Of a DNA stretch of 64,000 nt, positions 27,376 to 36,453 are shown one piece after another. Each line of letters opens with the position of its first letter. Position 1 is the first letter of the stretch. The position numbers and the translations under genes are program-made. Origin of the DNA: Phytohabitans flavus (GTDB taxonomy: Bacteria > Actinomycetota > Actinomycetes > Mycobacteriales > Micromonosporaceae); NCBI RefSeq assembly GCF_011764545.1, contig NZ_AP022870.1:7880001-7944000 (forward strand), in the 5' to 3' direction. Below the pieces are notes generated by a model, which saw only the letters and a list, made by a program, of their open reading frames with translations, was not told the origin of the DNA and did no database searches.

Positions 27376-28969
27376 TCAGCCAGCCGTGCTCGCTCCGGCG
27401 GAAGAGTCGGACGAAGCGGGCACATCGGGCTGGGCCTCGGTAGTGGCCGGGGCGGCTTCGCTGGTGCTGGTCGCCGGGGGCTCGGACGACGGCTCCTCGG
27501 CCGGGGGACTCGGCGGGTCGGGCGTCGGCGTCGGCGTCGTCGGGGGCGGTTCCTCCGGCGTGGTGGGGGCGGGCTCTCCGGTGGGGTGGTCGGCTCCCCT
27601 GGCGTGGTCGGAGGCGGGGTCTCCGGCGGCGTGGTCGGCTCGCCCGGCGTGGTGGGCGGCGGCGTCGTCGGCGGCGTGGTGGTGGGCGGCGTCGTCGCGG
27701 GCGGGTTGGTGGTGGGCGGCGGCGTCGTGGACGGGGGGTTCGTCGGCGGCGCGGTGGGCGGCAGGTCCGGGGGAGCGGGGACCGCGCCGTAGATCCGGGT
27801 GGCCGCGAAGAGCCGCGAATACCAGACCGTGGAGACCTTGACCTTCTCCCGGCTGTTAGGCGCGTGGACCATCCGGCCCTCGCCGAGGTACATCCCCACG
27901 TGGTGGATGCCGCTCGCGGTGCCATTGGAGCTGAAGAAGACGAGGTCGCCGGGGAGCATCGCGCTGGTCGACACGCTCCGCGAGCGGGTCGCCGCGTACT
28001 GGTCGCGGGAGACCCGGGGCAGCTGGTAGCCGGCGTACCGGTACGCGGCCCACATCAGGCCGGAGCAGTCGTACGTATTCGGCCCCTCGGTCCCCCACAC
28101 GTACGGCTTGCCGAGCTCGCCGAGCGCGAAGTTGACCGCCTTGATCGCGCGCGGGTCGGCGGCCATCCCGGCGATGTTGTCGGCGTTGAGGAAGCCCTCG
28201 CTGAGCTTGGCCTCCTGCGCCTCGCGCTCCCGCTCGATAACCGCGAGCTGGGCCGAGTTGCGCTCCTTGACCTCCGCGAGAGCGGCTTCCTTGGTCTTGA
28301 GCGTCGCCTCGATCGTGTTGAACTGCCCGACGAGCGACTGCTCCTTGCCAAGCGCCGTGTTGTACGCCTCCTGGGCGACCCGCTCGGCGTCCTTGGCCCG
28401 GGCCACCTCGTGCTCGGCGGCGTCGCTCTTGGCCGTGGAGGACTCGCCGCGCTGGATCCGGCCCAGCTCGCTCAGCCCGTGGAGGTCGGAGCCGAACGCG
28501 CCCGGCGGCAGCTCGGCCGCCTCCTTGATCGCCTGGGCGGCAGCGCTCTCCGCGTCTGCCTCGGCCTCGGCCACCGCGACCCGCGCCTCGTCGAGCTGCC
28601 GGTGGGCGATCGCCAGGTCGGTGCGCGCCTGCGCTTGCTCTTCCCGCTTTTTCAGCAGGTCTTCGCTGAGCAGGCCGATCTCGGTCTCGGCGTTGTAGAT
28701 CTGGGCGGCCAGCGGGCCGGTGGCCGAGGGGGCGGCGTATACGTACTGCCAGGGGGCGGCACGTTGGCGCCGGGCAGCTGGAACGAGCCGGCAGGCAGGG
28801 GCCGAGCACCCGCGTCGGGGACCGTGCTGGGCGTGGGCTCGGCATAGGCCGGGGCCGCTAGCGCGGCAGCCGCAGCGGCGCCGAGCATGGCGGACCAGGC
28901 CAGTGGCCGGAGGACGGGACTGATGTACCCGTCCGGGCGCGCCTGATGCCTGCCCTTGCGCTTCGCCAT
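27376..28969 (-). CDS. Secreted NlpC/P60 peptidoglycan endopeptidase with coiled coil (two frameshifts)
   Basis: Read with two one-base repairs, this is an exported protein of about 531 residues. It has a basic start (MAKRKGRHQ), a signal peptide ending in APAYAEP, a helical coiled coil (about 90-260) and an NlpC/P60 domain (about 285-400). The catalytic Cys is in YDCSGLMWAAY and the His in GIHHVGMYLGEG. A Thr-Pro-rich tail of about 120 residues follows, as in RipA-like cell-separation hydrolases. Repairs fall in G runs at 28728-28732 (or 28752-28756) and 27565-27569; the second restores a clean tail ending at the TGA at 27376. ATG 28969 has GGGGAG upstream. It probably cleaves peptide stems at division. 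Confidence 0.85.
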
Positions 28970-29095
28970 ATGCACATCTCCCCGCCGCTCGCGTACCCAT
29001 TCTGTCCTACCGCACTGGAGCAACGATGTCGATTGGAGAGCAGGTAACAGGTACCTGAGAGCTCGTTTACGTAAGGGGTGACTAGGCTCAAAGCC

Positions 29096-29611
29096 ATGGA
29101 CGCGGCCCGCAGGCAAGAGATCGAAGAGCGTGTTTACGCAGGTGACCGGCTCACCGGCCCGGACAGCGAGGAATTGGCAGCCGCCAACGACCTCGCATGG
29201 CTCGGGCGGCTGGCCGACGACCGCCGCGCCGCCCACCACGGCGACCGGGTCACGTTCCTGATCGGCGATGGTCAGGTTTCCGACAGCGTGACCGCGTCGA
29301 CGGACCCGGCGCCCGCGCCGGCCGAGGTGCTCCGCCGATTCGCGGTCGCCCGCCTGGCGATCATCGGCCCCCGCCACGTGAGCTGCTCGACGGCCGACCA
29401 CACCACCGCGCTGGCCCAGCTCGCCCTCAACTTCGGCGTCGACGACATCATCGCCCCGCCCGACGCCGACCGCGACGAGATCCTCCACCTGATCTGGGAC
29501 GCCGGCTTCCGTCCGGTCGAGCGGGACGCGGAGGACAACGTCGTCCGGGAGTACGACCCGCCGGTGCCACTGGCCGAGCGCCGAGCCACCCCACAGCAGG
29601 TCTGGGCCTGA
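29096..29611 (+). CDS. Shrunken MqnE-like protein lacking the radical-SAM core
   Basis: A 171-residue protein. Its N-terminus (MDAARRQEIEERVYAGDRL, NDLAWLGRLAD) and C-terminus (ALAQLALNFGVDDI, IWDAGFRPVERDAEDNVVREYD) follow the two ends of aminofutalosine synthase MqnE, a radical-SAM enzyme of about 390 residues. The middle 200 or so residues are missing. At the spot where MqnE carries its CxxxCxxC cluster, a TAS tripeptide is kept but the cysteines are gone, so it cannot hold the 4Fe-4S cluster. It sits near a DUF4229 gene, which accompanies mqnE in Streptomyces as I recall. The frame is intact. The role is unknown; it could bind futalosine-type ligands or MqnE itself. Confidence 0.72.
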   Translation: MDAARRQEIEERVYAGDRLTGPDSEELAAANDLAWLGRLADDRRAAHHGDRVTFLIGDGQVSDSVTASTDPAPAPAEVLRRFAVARLAIIGPRHVSCSTADHTTALAQLALNFGVDDIIAPPDADRDEILHLIWDAGFRPVERDAEDNVVREYDPPVPLAERRATPQQVWA

Positions 29612-29651
29612 GGACGGACCCCACCGCGCCCGGCAGTACCCTCAATGGGTC

Positions 29652-30074
29652 ATGACTGAGGCGCAGAGTGGCTTTCCGAAGCGCGACGCCGACGGGCGGA
29701 TCCTCGCCGTGACCGACCTGCTGGGCCTGGTCCTGGCCGGCCTGGTCATCGGCGTGCTCGCGCTGCTCGTCTTCGACGGCGTCTTCTCCCTGCTCGGCTT
29801 CGGCGACTTCGGCCGGGCCTCCGGCTGGCTGGCCGTGATCCTGCCGGCCTGGGTGTTCGTCGAGGAGTTCCGGGCCTGGTCGTACGGCGCCGCACGGGTG
29901 GTGGTCGCGCTGGTCGGCGCTGCCGTCTCGATCACCCTGGGGCTGCTGGTCGCCGGCCTGCTCAACGAGGCGGCGCCGCTCTGGTCCGGCTCGGCCGCCG
30001 CGGCGGCGTTCGCGCTGGCGTACTCGCTGATCTGGTTCTACGGCATCCGGTGGCTGGACCACCGGACCGGGTAG
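29652..30074 (+). CDS. Small four-helix membrane protein of unknown function
   Basis: A 140-residue protein with four hydrophobic segments (about 24-45, 57-70, 80-102 and 112-130) and a short charged N-terminus. No catalytic motif is visible and I do not recognise the family. It follows the MqnE-like gene by 40 bp and precedes the DUF4229 gene by 9 bp, so the three probably share a transcript. Confidence 0.75.
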   Translation: MTEAQSGFPKRDADGRILAVTDLLGLVLAGLVIGVLALLVFDGVFSLLGFGDFGRASGWLAVILPAWVFVEEFRAWSYGAARVVVALVGAAVSITLGLLVAGLLNEAAPLWSGSAAAAAFALAYSLIWFYGIRWLDHRTG

Positions 30075-30083
30075 GGGATGGGC

Positions 30084-30347
30084 ATGAGCCCGGTAATCAA
30101 GTACACCCTGGCTCGCGTCGGACTCTTCGCGGCTGTCTTCGCCGCGCTGTTTCCGATCGACCTCGACATCTTCATCAAGCTGGCGATCGCGCTGATCGCG
30201 TCGGCCGGTTTCTCGTTCATCCTGCTACGCGGCCTGCGTGACCAGGTGGCCAACCAGATGGCCGCGTCGGCCGAGCGGCGGCAGGCGGAGAAGGACCGCC
30301 TGCGCGCCGCCCTGGCAGGAGACGACGAGCCGAAGCGCGAGGACTAG
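30084..30347 (+). CDS. DUF4229 small membrane protein
   Basis: An 87-residue protein with two hydrophobic helices (about 7-25 and 30-50) and a charged tail (SAERRQAEKDRLRAAL). This matches the actinobacterial DUF4229 family, which is often encoded next to mqnE. ATG 30084 is preceded by AGGGG at 6 nt; the in-frame ATG at 30078 is too close to that site. Function unknown. Its stop overlaps the convergent oxidoreductase gene by 4 bp. Confidence 0.78.
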   Translation: MSPVIKYTLARVGLFAAVFAALFPIDLDIFIKLAIALIASAGFSFILLRGLRDQVANQMAASAERRQAEKDRLRAALAGDDEPKRED

Positions 30348-30766
30348 GGCACCCGCGCGACCACACCGCCGCCGACCACCGCGACGAACGAGGTCGGCCG
30401 GATCGTCATGATCACCCGTACCGCCGCGTCCTTGATCGGGTAGTCCATGCCGTACCGGTACTGGAGCGACTTGTAGAAGCCTGCCTCGGCGTCGTCGTCC
30501 TCGATCGCCTCGACTACGCCGCGCACCTCGAGGAAGCGGTACCCGTCCTCCGGGTCCGTGATGGAGAGCGCGATCCGCGGCTCGCGGTTGAGGTTCTGGA
30601 ACTTCTGGCGGGTCTTCGTGTGTGTCATCCGGATCCGCTTGCCGTCCCACTCGAACCACATCACGCTGCTCTGCGGCGAGCCGTCGGGGCGGACGGTGGC
30701 GAGGTGGGCGAAGAGGGGGCGTTCGAGGAGGTCGGCGTGAGTTTCCGGCGGGAACACGTCAGTCAT
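30344..30766 (-). CDS. PPOX-class F420-dependent oxidoreductase-like protein
   Basis: A 140-residue split-barrel protein of the pyridoxamine 5'-phosphate oxidase/F420 oxidoreductase superfamily. It shows FAHLATVRPDGSPQSSVMWFEWDGKRIRM (strands 1-3 of the barrel) and RGVVEAIEDDDAE. Members reduce or oxidise small substrates with F420 or flavins; the substrate is unknown. ATG 30766 was chosen over a TTG two codons upstream. Confidence 0.82.
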   Translation of the reverse strand: MTDVFPPETHADLLERPLFAHLATVRPDGSPQSSVMWFEWDGKRIRMTHTKTRQKFQNLNREPRIALSITDPEDGYRFLEVRGVVEAIEDDDAEAGFYKSLQYRYGMDYPIKDAAVRVIMTIRPTSFVAVVGGGVVARVP

Positions 30767-30824
30767 GGTCAACGGAATACACCGCGGACGGGCCCGCCGC
30801 CAACAGGCGGCGAGTCCCGCACCC

Positions 30825-32162
30825 CTACCTCGGCAGGCCCGCCACCTGCGGCCAGGCCTTCCACCAGGGCTTGATCAGGTACGCGATGCCGCCCGAGCCG
30901 CCGGAGACACCCCCGGACGCGTTGATCCGCTTGGTGCGCAGCCACACGGTCTCGAACTGCTCGCGCGGGTACACGTTGCGCACCGCCTCGTTGGATGACG
31001 AGGCCGGGTCGTTGACGATCACGTCACCCTCGGCCGTGAATCCCACCACGACGAAGAGGTGGCCCGAGGTGCCGTAGTTGGCCCCGTCCAGCTCGCTGGC
31101 CAGGAACGACTGGCTCGTGATCACTGGGATGCCGGCGCGGATGAGCCGCTCCACGTCGTCCAGCGAGTGCAGCCGGGTGACGAACGCGTCGAGCCCGGGG
31201 AAGGATGCCGCGTACGCGGTGTTGAACGGCCAGTTGCCCGCGCCGTCGTACGCGTAGTCGTAGACCATCCGGGCGGCGTGGTTGACGGTCGGGTCGGGGT
31301 AGGTCGGGTCCACCCAGGACGTGTCCTCGTCGGACGGGCGCCGGCCCCAGTACTCCACCACCATCTCCGTGGATGTGGGCGAGCACCAGGCCTCTCCGCC
31401 GCCGTCGTACTCGGGGTAGTGCCCCTCGTGGACGTTCTGCGAGTAGCGCGGCACCGGCAGCTCGCGGCCCCACGCGATACGGCCCCTGCTCGGCGGCACC
31501 GTGAAGCGGTCCGGCACGAAGGAGCTCATCGCGCCGACCATCCACACGCGGGGCGAGCGCCACTGGTCAGGCGCGCGGTACAGGGTGACGCGCAGCTGGT
31601 AGTCGCGCAGCAGCACGCCGGCCGCCACGTCGTCGATGGAGAACGTGTCGGTCCAGATCGTGGACCACGGGTCGCCTTGCCGGTTGACGCTCGTACGGCG
31701 AATGTCCTGGTCGCCGGAGGCCCACCGGCCCATGACGTACCAGGGTGTGTGGTCGCCGGTGTTGTAGGTGCCCTGCATCTCGATCTGGATCCAGGTGCCG
31801 GCCGGCGTCTCCGCGTTCCACGAGGCGACAAGCTCGCTCGCGTCGAAGCCAGCCGTGCGGACCGGCGACGTCCACGTCGCGTACGCCCACGTCTTCGCCC
31901 CGCCGGTGTGCGGGTCGGTGTAGTCGACGGTGCCGGCGGGCCGTCCGATCGTGATGCCCGTACGCACACCCGGCAGGGCCACCGTGCCCTGGTGCGTGCC
32001 GCCGCGCCAGTCCTGGTACGTGGACCAGCGCTGGAAGGTGATCTGCTCGTCGTGGCTGATGGCTCCTCCGGCCGGGGCGGCTGCCGCGGGGGCGGCGACG
32101 GCCGGTGTCGCGGCGCCAAGCAGGGCGAGGGCCGTGACGGCTACGGCGGTGGTTCTGACCAT
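30825..32162 (-). CDS. Secreted C39-like peptidase domain protein
   Basis: A 445-residue protein with an Ala-rich signal peptide ending near residue 24 (VAAPAAA). Residues 35-210 form a beta-rich N-terminal region of unknown type, and residues 230-425 a papain-like C39_2 domain. The likely active Cys is in EAWCSPTSTEMV, the His in TSGHLFVVVGF and the Asp or Asn in VNDPASSS. It is exported, and its substrate is unknown. The gene is divergent from a secreted M14 carboxypeptidase across a 158-bp spacer, so the two secreted peptidases may share control. Confidence 0.85.
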   Translation of the reverse strand: MVRTTAVAVTALALLGAATPAVAAPAAAAPAGGAISHDEQITFQRWSTYQDWRGGTHQGTVALPGVRTGITIGRPAGTVDYTDPHTGGAKTWAYATWTSPVRTAGFDASELVASWNAETPAGTWIQIEMQGTYNTGDHTPWYVMGRWASGDQDIRRTSVNRQGDPWSTIWTDTFSIDDVAAGVLLRDYQLRVTLYRAPDQWRSPRVWMVGAMSSFVPDRFTVPPSRGRIAWGRELPVPRYSQNVHEGHYPEYDGGGEAWCSPTSTEMVVEYWGRRPSDEDTSWVDPTYPDPTVNHAARMVYDYAYDGAGNWPFNTAYAASFPGLDAFVTRLHSLDDVERLIRAGIPVITSQSFLASELDGANYGTSGHLFVVVGFTAEGDVIVNDPASSSNEAVRNVYPREQFETVWLRTKRINASGGVSGGSGGIAYLIKPWWKAWPQVAGLPR

Positions 32163-32309
32163 GTCGCCACTATCCCGTTTGAAGGGAAGTTTCGCCAGAG
32201 TGTGGCACGAGGAAAATCTTTGTCAACGTGACGACCACATTGGAATGAGGGTCCGAGGACCCGGATGTGGTGCAGTTTTCATCAGTACACATCGGATCTC
32301 CCCAGCCCC

Positions 32310-32315
32310 AGGAGG
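32310..32315 (+). promoter_or_regulatory. Ribosome binding site that sets the carboxypeptidase start
   Basis: AGGAGG lies five bases before an in-frame TTG at 32321, directly ahead of the signal peptide. It argues for a TTG start over the longer upstream frame. Confidence 0.8.
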
Positions 32316-32320
32316 TCGTT

Positions 32321-34176
32321 TTGTCCATTCGTCTGAGGCCGCGCCGCGCGGTCATCCTCGTCGCCGCCCTCGCGGCCGGGCTGTTGCTGGTCACCAGCAG
32401 CCCTGGCAGCGCCAAGCCAGATCCCGGCCCGAAGACGGCCGAGGTCGCCGCGCAGTACACGGTGATCGGGCCGCGCACGTTCGCGGACCGTGACGCCATC
32501 GCCCGTACCGGCGCGGCCATCGACTACATCGAGCACGGAAAGATCTACGTCTCGGCGATCCAGTCCGAGGTGCTCGCCATCCGCAAGCTCGGCTTCCAGG
32601 TGGTGCCGGTACCGGTCCCCGCACCCGGCGGCGTGACCACGTTCGACTTCCCGCCGGCCGACTCGGCGTACCACAACTACGCCGAGCTCAACGCGGTGGT
32701 CAACCAGGTGGTGGCCGATCACCCGTCGATCGCCCGCCGGATCTCGCTCGGCAACTCGTACGAGGGCCGCGACATCATGGCCGTCAAGATCTCCGACAAC
32801 GTCGCCACCGACGAGTCGGAGCCGGAGATCCTCTTCAACTCGCAGCAGCACGCCCGCGAGCACCTGACCGTGGAGATGGCGATCTACCTGCTCAACCTCT
32901 TCACGGACAGCTACGGCTCGGACTCGCGGATCACCAACATCGTCAACGGCCGCGAGATCTGGATCGTGCCGACGGTCAACCCGGATGGCAGCGAGTACGA
33001 CGTCGCCACCGGCGCGTACCGCTCCTGGCGCAAGAACCGCCAGCCGAACTCCGGCTCGTCCAACGTGGGCACCGACCTCAACCGCAACTGGTCCTACAAC
33101 TGGGGCTGCTGCGGCGGCTCGTCCGGCACGACCAGCTCCGAGACGTACCGCGGCCCGTCTGCCTTCTCCGCGCCGGAGACCCAGCGGCTGCGCGACTTCG
33201 TCAACAGCCGGGTGGTCGGCGGCGTGCAGCAGATCAAGGCCAACATCGACTTCCACACGTACTCGCAGCTCGTGCTCTGGCCCTTCGGCTACACGACGGC
33301 GAACACCGCGCCCGGGCTCAACGCCGACCAGGAAGCGGTCTTCCGCACGATCGGGCAGCAGATGGCGGCCACCAACGGGTACACGCCGGAGCAGTCCTCT
33401 GACCTCTACATCACCGACGGCGACAGCATCGACTGGATGTGGGGCAGCACGGCATTTGGGCGTACACCTTCGAGATGTACCCCGGCTCGTCCGGTGGCGG
33501 CGGCTTCTACCCGCCCGACGAGGTCATCCCCGCGCAGACCTCGCGCAACCGCGAGGCGGTGCTGATCCTCAGTGAGTACGCCGACTGCCCGTACCGCGCG
33601 ACCGGCCAGCAGGCCCAGTACTGCGGCACCGGCGGCGGCACGACGGTGTGGTCGGACACGTTCGAGACCAACACCGGGTGGACGGTCAACCCGTCTGGCA
33701 CCGACACGGCGACGCTGGGCCAGTGGCAGCGGGGCACCGCCCAGGCCACCAACTCCAGCGGCGCGAAGCAGCTCGTCCCGTTCGCCGGCAGCAATGACCT
33801 GGTGACCGGCCCGCTGGCCGGTGCGAGCGCTGGCGACCATGACATCGACGGTGGGCTGACCAGCGTCCGTTCGCCCGCGGTGACGCTCCCGTCGAGCGGC
33901 ACGCTGTCCATGTCGTTCGCCTGGTACCTGGCGCACGGCACGAACGCCTCGTCCGCCGACTTCCTGCGCGTCAGCGTGGTCCACGCCGGCGGCACGACGG
34001 CGGTCCTCACCCAAGCGGGCGCGGCGAGCAACCGCAACGCCTCGTGGGCGACGGCGACGGCGAACCTGACCCCGTACGCCGGGCAGTCGATCCGCATCCT
34101 GATCGAGGCAACTGACGCCTCCGGCGCCAGCCTGGTCGAGGCCGCGGTCGACAACGTGACGATCACCTCCGCGTAA
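32321..34176 (+). CDS. Secreted M14 zinc carboxypeptidase with C-terminal beta-sandwich (frameshifted near 33441)
   Basis: About 618 residues once repaired. A signal peptide ([18 protein letters not shown]) is followed by a propeptide-like region and the M14 domain (about 110-430). Zinc ligands are in QQHAREHL (HxxE) and DFHTYSQL, the substrate-binding DLNRNW segment is present, and the catalytic Glu is in YTFEMYP. That Glu falls after a frame break that one extra G at 33441-33444 repairs ([17 protein letters not shown]). Residues 450-618 form a Ser/Thr-rich jelly-roll-like domain. It should trim C-terminal residues from extracellular peptides. Start is TTG 32321. Confidence 0.88.
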
Positions 34177-34224
34177 GCGGAGTTCTCACAGGATGGGCCC
34201 GGGCCGTACGGTCCGGGCCCATCT

Positions 34225-34345
34225 GACCTGGGGTACCGTCGCAGGCGATCGGCCGCAGCGAATCCGGTGCCCAAACCGGAGCTGTCCCGCAACTGTGATG
34301 CCGTACCGGTGCAAACCGGACGGACTAGCCAGGTCGCCTGCGGAC
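34225..34345 (+). ncRNA. Cobalamin (B12) riboswitch
   Basis: The conserved core is present in order: GAATCCGGTG with the paired CCGGAGCTGTCCCGCAACTG segment, TGATGCCG, and the B12 box AGCCAGGTCGCCTGC at 34327-34341. It sits about 100 bp before an ABC transporter whose first gene is a substrate-binding lipoprotein, so that transporter is most probably specific for cobalamin. Binding of adenosylcobalamin normally shuts off expression by hiding the ribosome site or by termination. The ends given are approximate. Confidence 0.92.
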
Positions 34346-34444
34346 GGTCGCGAACAAGCGCTCTCGAGGAAGGGCGCCTCGCGGGCGGAGCGGCGACCCC
34401 TCTCTTGTCGGCGAAGCACCAGATCCTCGACCGACAGGAGGACC

Positions 34445-35383
34445 ATGAAGAGACGCATCACAGCGGCCGTGATCGCGGCCGCCGCGGCGATCGCGATGAG
34501 CGCGTGCGCCAGCAACGACAGCACCGGCGAGCCGAGCGGGGGCGGCGAGGCGACCGCAAACGCCGCGACCTACCCCGTGACCGTCGGCAGCCTCACGCTC
34601 GACAAGCGGCCCGAGAAGATCGTGTCGCTCTCGCCCAGCGCGACCGAGATGCTCTTCGCCATCGGGGCGGGGGCACAGGTGACGGCGGTAGACGACAACT
34701 CAAACTATCCGCCCGACGCGCCCAAGTCGGACTTGTCCGGCTTCCAGCCCAATGCCGAGGCGATCGCGGCCAAGTCGCCCGACCTGGTGGTGATCTCCAA
34801 CGACACCAACAAGGTGGTCGACCAGCTCACCACGCTGAAGATCCCGGTGTACCTGGCGGCCAGCGCGGTCACGCTTGACGACTCGTACAAGCAGATCAAC
34901 GACCTCGGCGCGCTCACCGGGCACCCCACGGAAGCGGCCGACACCGTGCAGCGGATGAAGGACGACATCGCCAAGCTGGTCAAGGACGTGCCGCAGCGGG
35001 CGGAGAAGCTCACGTACTACTACGAGCTGGACCCCACGCTCTACTCGGTCACCAGCAAGACGTTTATCGGTGCGCTCTTCTCCCTCGCCGGTTTGGAGAA
35101 TGTGGCCGACCCCTCGGATGCGGATGGCAAGAAGGGCGGCTACCCGCAGCTCTCGGCCGAAGGGCTGGTCAAGGTGGACCCGGACCTGATCTTCCTGGCC
35201 GACACCAAGTGCTGCCAGCAGTCGCTGGAGACGGTGAAGGCGCGCACTGGTTGGGCGAGCATCACCGCGGTCAAGAACGGCAACGTGATCCAGCTCGACG
35301 ACGACATCGCCTCCCGGTGGGGGCCGAGGGTCGTCGACCTCGTGAAGGCGATCACGGACGCGGTGGCCAAGGCACCCGTGTGA
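34445..35383 (+). CDS. btuF: Cobalamin ABC transporter substrate-binding lipoprotein
   Basis: A 312-residue class III solute-binding protein with lipobox MSAC (C21) and a Ser/Gly linker, then the two lobes of a BtuF/FhuD-type fold. EKIVSLSPSATEMLFAIGAG and SPDLVVISNDTNKVVDQL are typical of the family. It captures B12 outside the membrane. The B12 riboswitch upstream supports the ligand. ATG 34445 has AGGAGG nearby (34436-34441). Its stop overlaps the permease start (GTGA). Confidence 0.9.
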   Translation: MKRRITAAVIAAAAAIAMSACASNDSTGEPSGGGEATANAATYPVTVGSLTLDKRPEKIVSLSPSATEMLFAIGAGAQVTAVDDNSNYPPDAPKSDLSGFQPNAEAIAAKSPDLVVISNDTNKVVDQLTTLKIPVYLAASAVTLDDSYKQINDLGALTGHPTEAADTVQRMKDDIAKLVKDVPQRAEKLTYYYELDPTLYSVTSKTFIGALFSLAGLENVADPSDADGKKGGYPQLSAEGLVKVDPDLIFLADTKCCQQSLETVKARTGWASITAVKNGNVIQLDDDIASRWGPRVVDLVKAITDAVAKAPV

Positions 35384-36453
35384 GCAAGGCCCTACGGGCA
35401 GCGCGGGAGCGCCAGGCCGGCTGGATCGTCGCGGGCGTCGTATCCGTCGTCGTCGCGGCCATCGCCGGCCTGGCGTTCGGCCCGGTCAGCCTGCCACCGG
35501 GCAGCGTCGCGGCCGAGGTGCTCAACCTGATCCCGGGCGTACACATGCATAGCGGGCTGGACGAGCGGGAGATCGCGATCGTCACCCAGATCCGCCTGCC
35601 TCGTGTCGTGCTCGCACTGCTGGTGGGCGCGATGCTCGCCCTCGCCGGCGGGTGCTACCAGGGCGTCTTCCGCAACCCGCTGGCCGATCCCCACCTGCTC
35701 GGCGTGGCGGCCGGCGCCGGCCTGGCGGTGACCGCCGTCATCGCGTTCCGGATCGGCTCCGGCACCTCCGGCGGTGACGTGACCTCGGGCCTGCCGCTCA
35801 CCACGCCGGTGGCCGCGTTCGCCGGTGCGGTCGGGGCGGTCGCGCTCACGTACCTGCTCGGCGTCGCCGGTGGCCGCGACCGCTCCCCGGCCACGCTGAT
35901 CCTCGCCGGCGTGGCGGTCTCCGCGTTTCTCGCCGCCGGCCAGACCTATGTCATGCAGCGCAACGTCGACGCCATCCGCGAGGTGTACTCCTGGCTGCTC
36001 GGGCGGCTGGCCACGGCGGGGTGGCACGACGTGCTGGTCATCCTGCCGTACGCGCTGGTGACCGGCGCGGTCCTCCTGCTCTTCCGCCGCGAGCTCGACG
36101 TGCTGTCGGTCGGCGACGACGAGGCCGCCAGCCTGGGCCTGCACCCGCAGCGCTCCCGGTACATCCTGCTCGCCGCCGCCAGCCTCGGCACCGCCGCGGC
36201 CGTTTCGGTGTCCGGCCTGATCGGGTTTGTCGGGATCATTGTGCCGCACACGGTGCGGCTGCTCGCCGGCGCCAGCTACCGCATGATCCTGCCGCTGTCG
36301 GTGCTCTTCGGGGCCGCGTTCCTCGCCTTCACCGACCTTGTCGCGCGCACTGTGGCCAGCCCGGCGGAGATCCCCATCGGTGTGGTCACCGCGTTCTTCG
36401 GAGCGCCGTTCTTCGTGCTCGTGCTGCGCACCACGAAGCGGGTCAGCCTGTGA
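35380..36453 (+). CDS. btuC: Cobalamin ABC transporter permease (FecCD/BtuC family)
   Basis: A 357-residue permease with about ten hydrophobic helices. RLPRVVLALLVGAMLALAGG, QGVFRNPLADPHLLG and GLIGFVGIIVPHTVRLL are FecCD-family hallmarks, the last lying beside the ATPase coupling helix. GTG 35380 overlaps the btuF stop, and its own TGA overlaps the btuD start. It pairs with the ATPase as the B12 channel. Confidence 0.92.
   Translation: MSKALRAARERQAGWIVAGVVSVVVAAIAGLAFGPVSLPPGSVAAEVLNLIPGVHMHSGLDEREIAIVTQIRLPRVVLALLVGAMLALAGGCYQGVFRNPLADPHLLGVAAGAGLAVTAVIAFRIGSGTSGGDVTSGLPLTTPVAAFAGAVGAVALTYLLGVAGGRDRSPATLILAGVAVSAFLAAGQTYVMQRNVDAIREVYSWLLGRLATAGWHDVLVILPYALVTGAVLLLFRRELDVLSVGDDEAASLGLHPQRSRYILLAAASLGTAAAVSVSGLIGFVGIIVPHTVRLLAGASYRMILPLSVLFGAAFLAFTDLVARTVASPAEIPIGVVTAFFGAPFFVLVLRTTKRVSL

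Noticed and set aside
28970-29095. A possible ydaO (c-di-AMP) riboswitch ahead of the NlpC/P60 gene
   Set aside because: Cell-wall hydrolase genes in actinobacteria often have one, but the conserved ydaO core segments are not present in this 126-bp leader.
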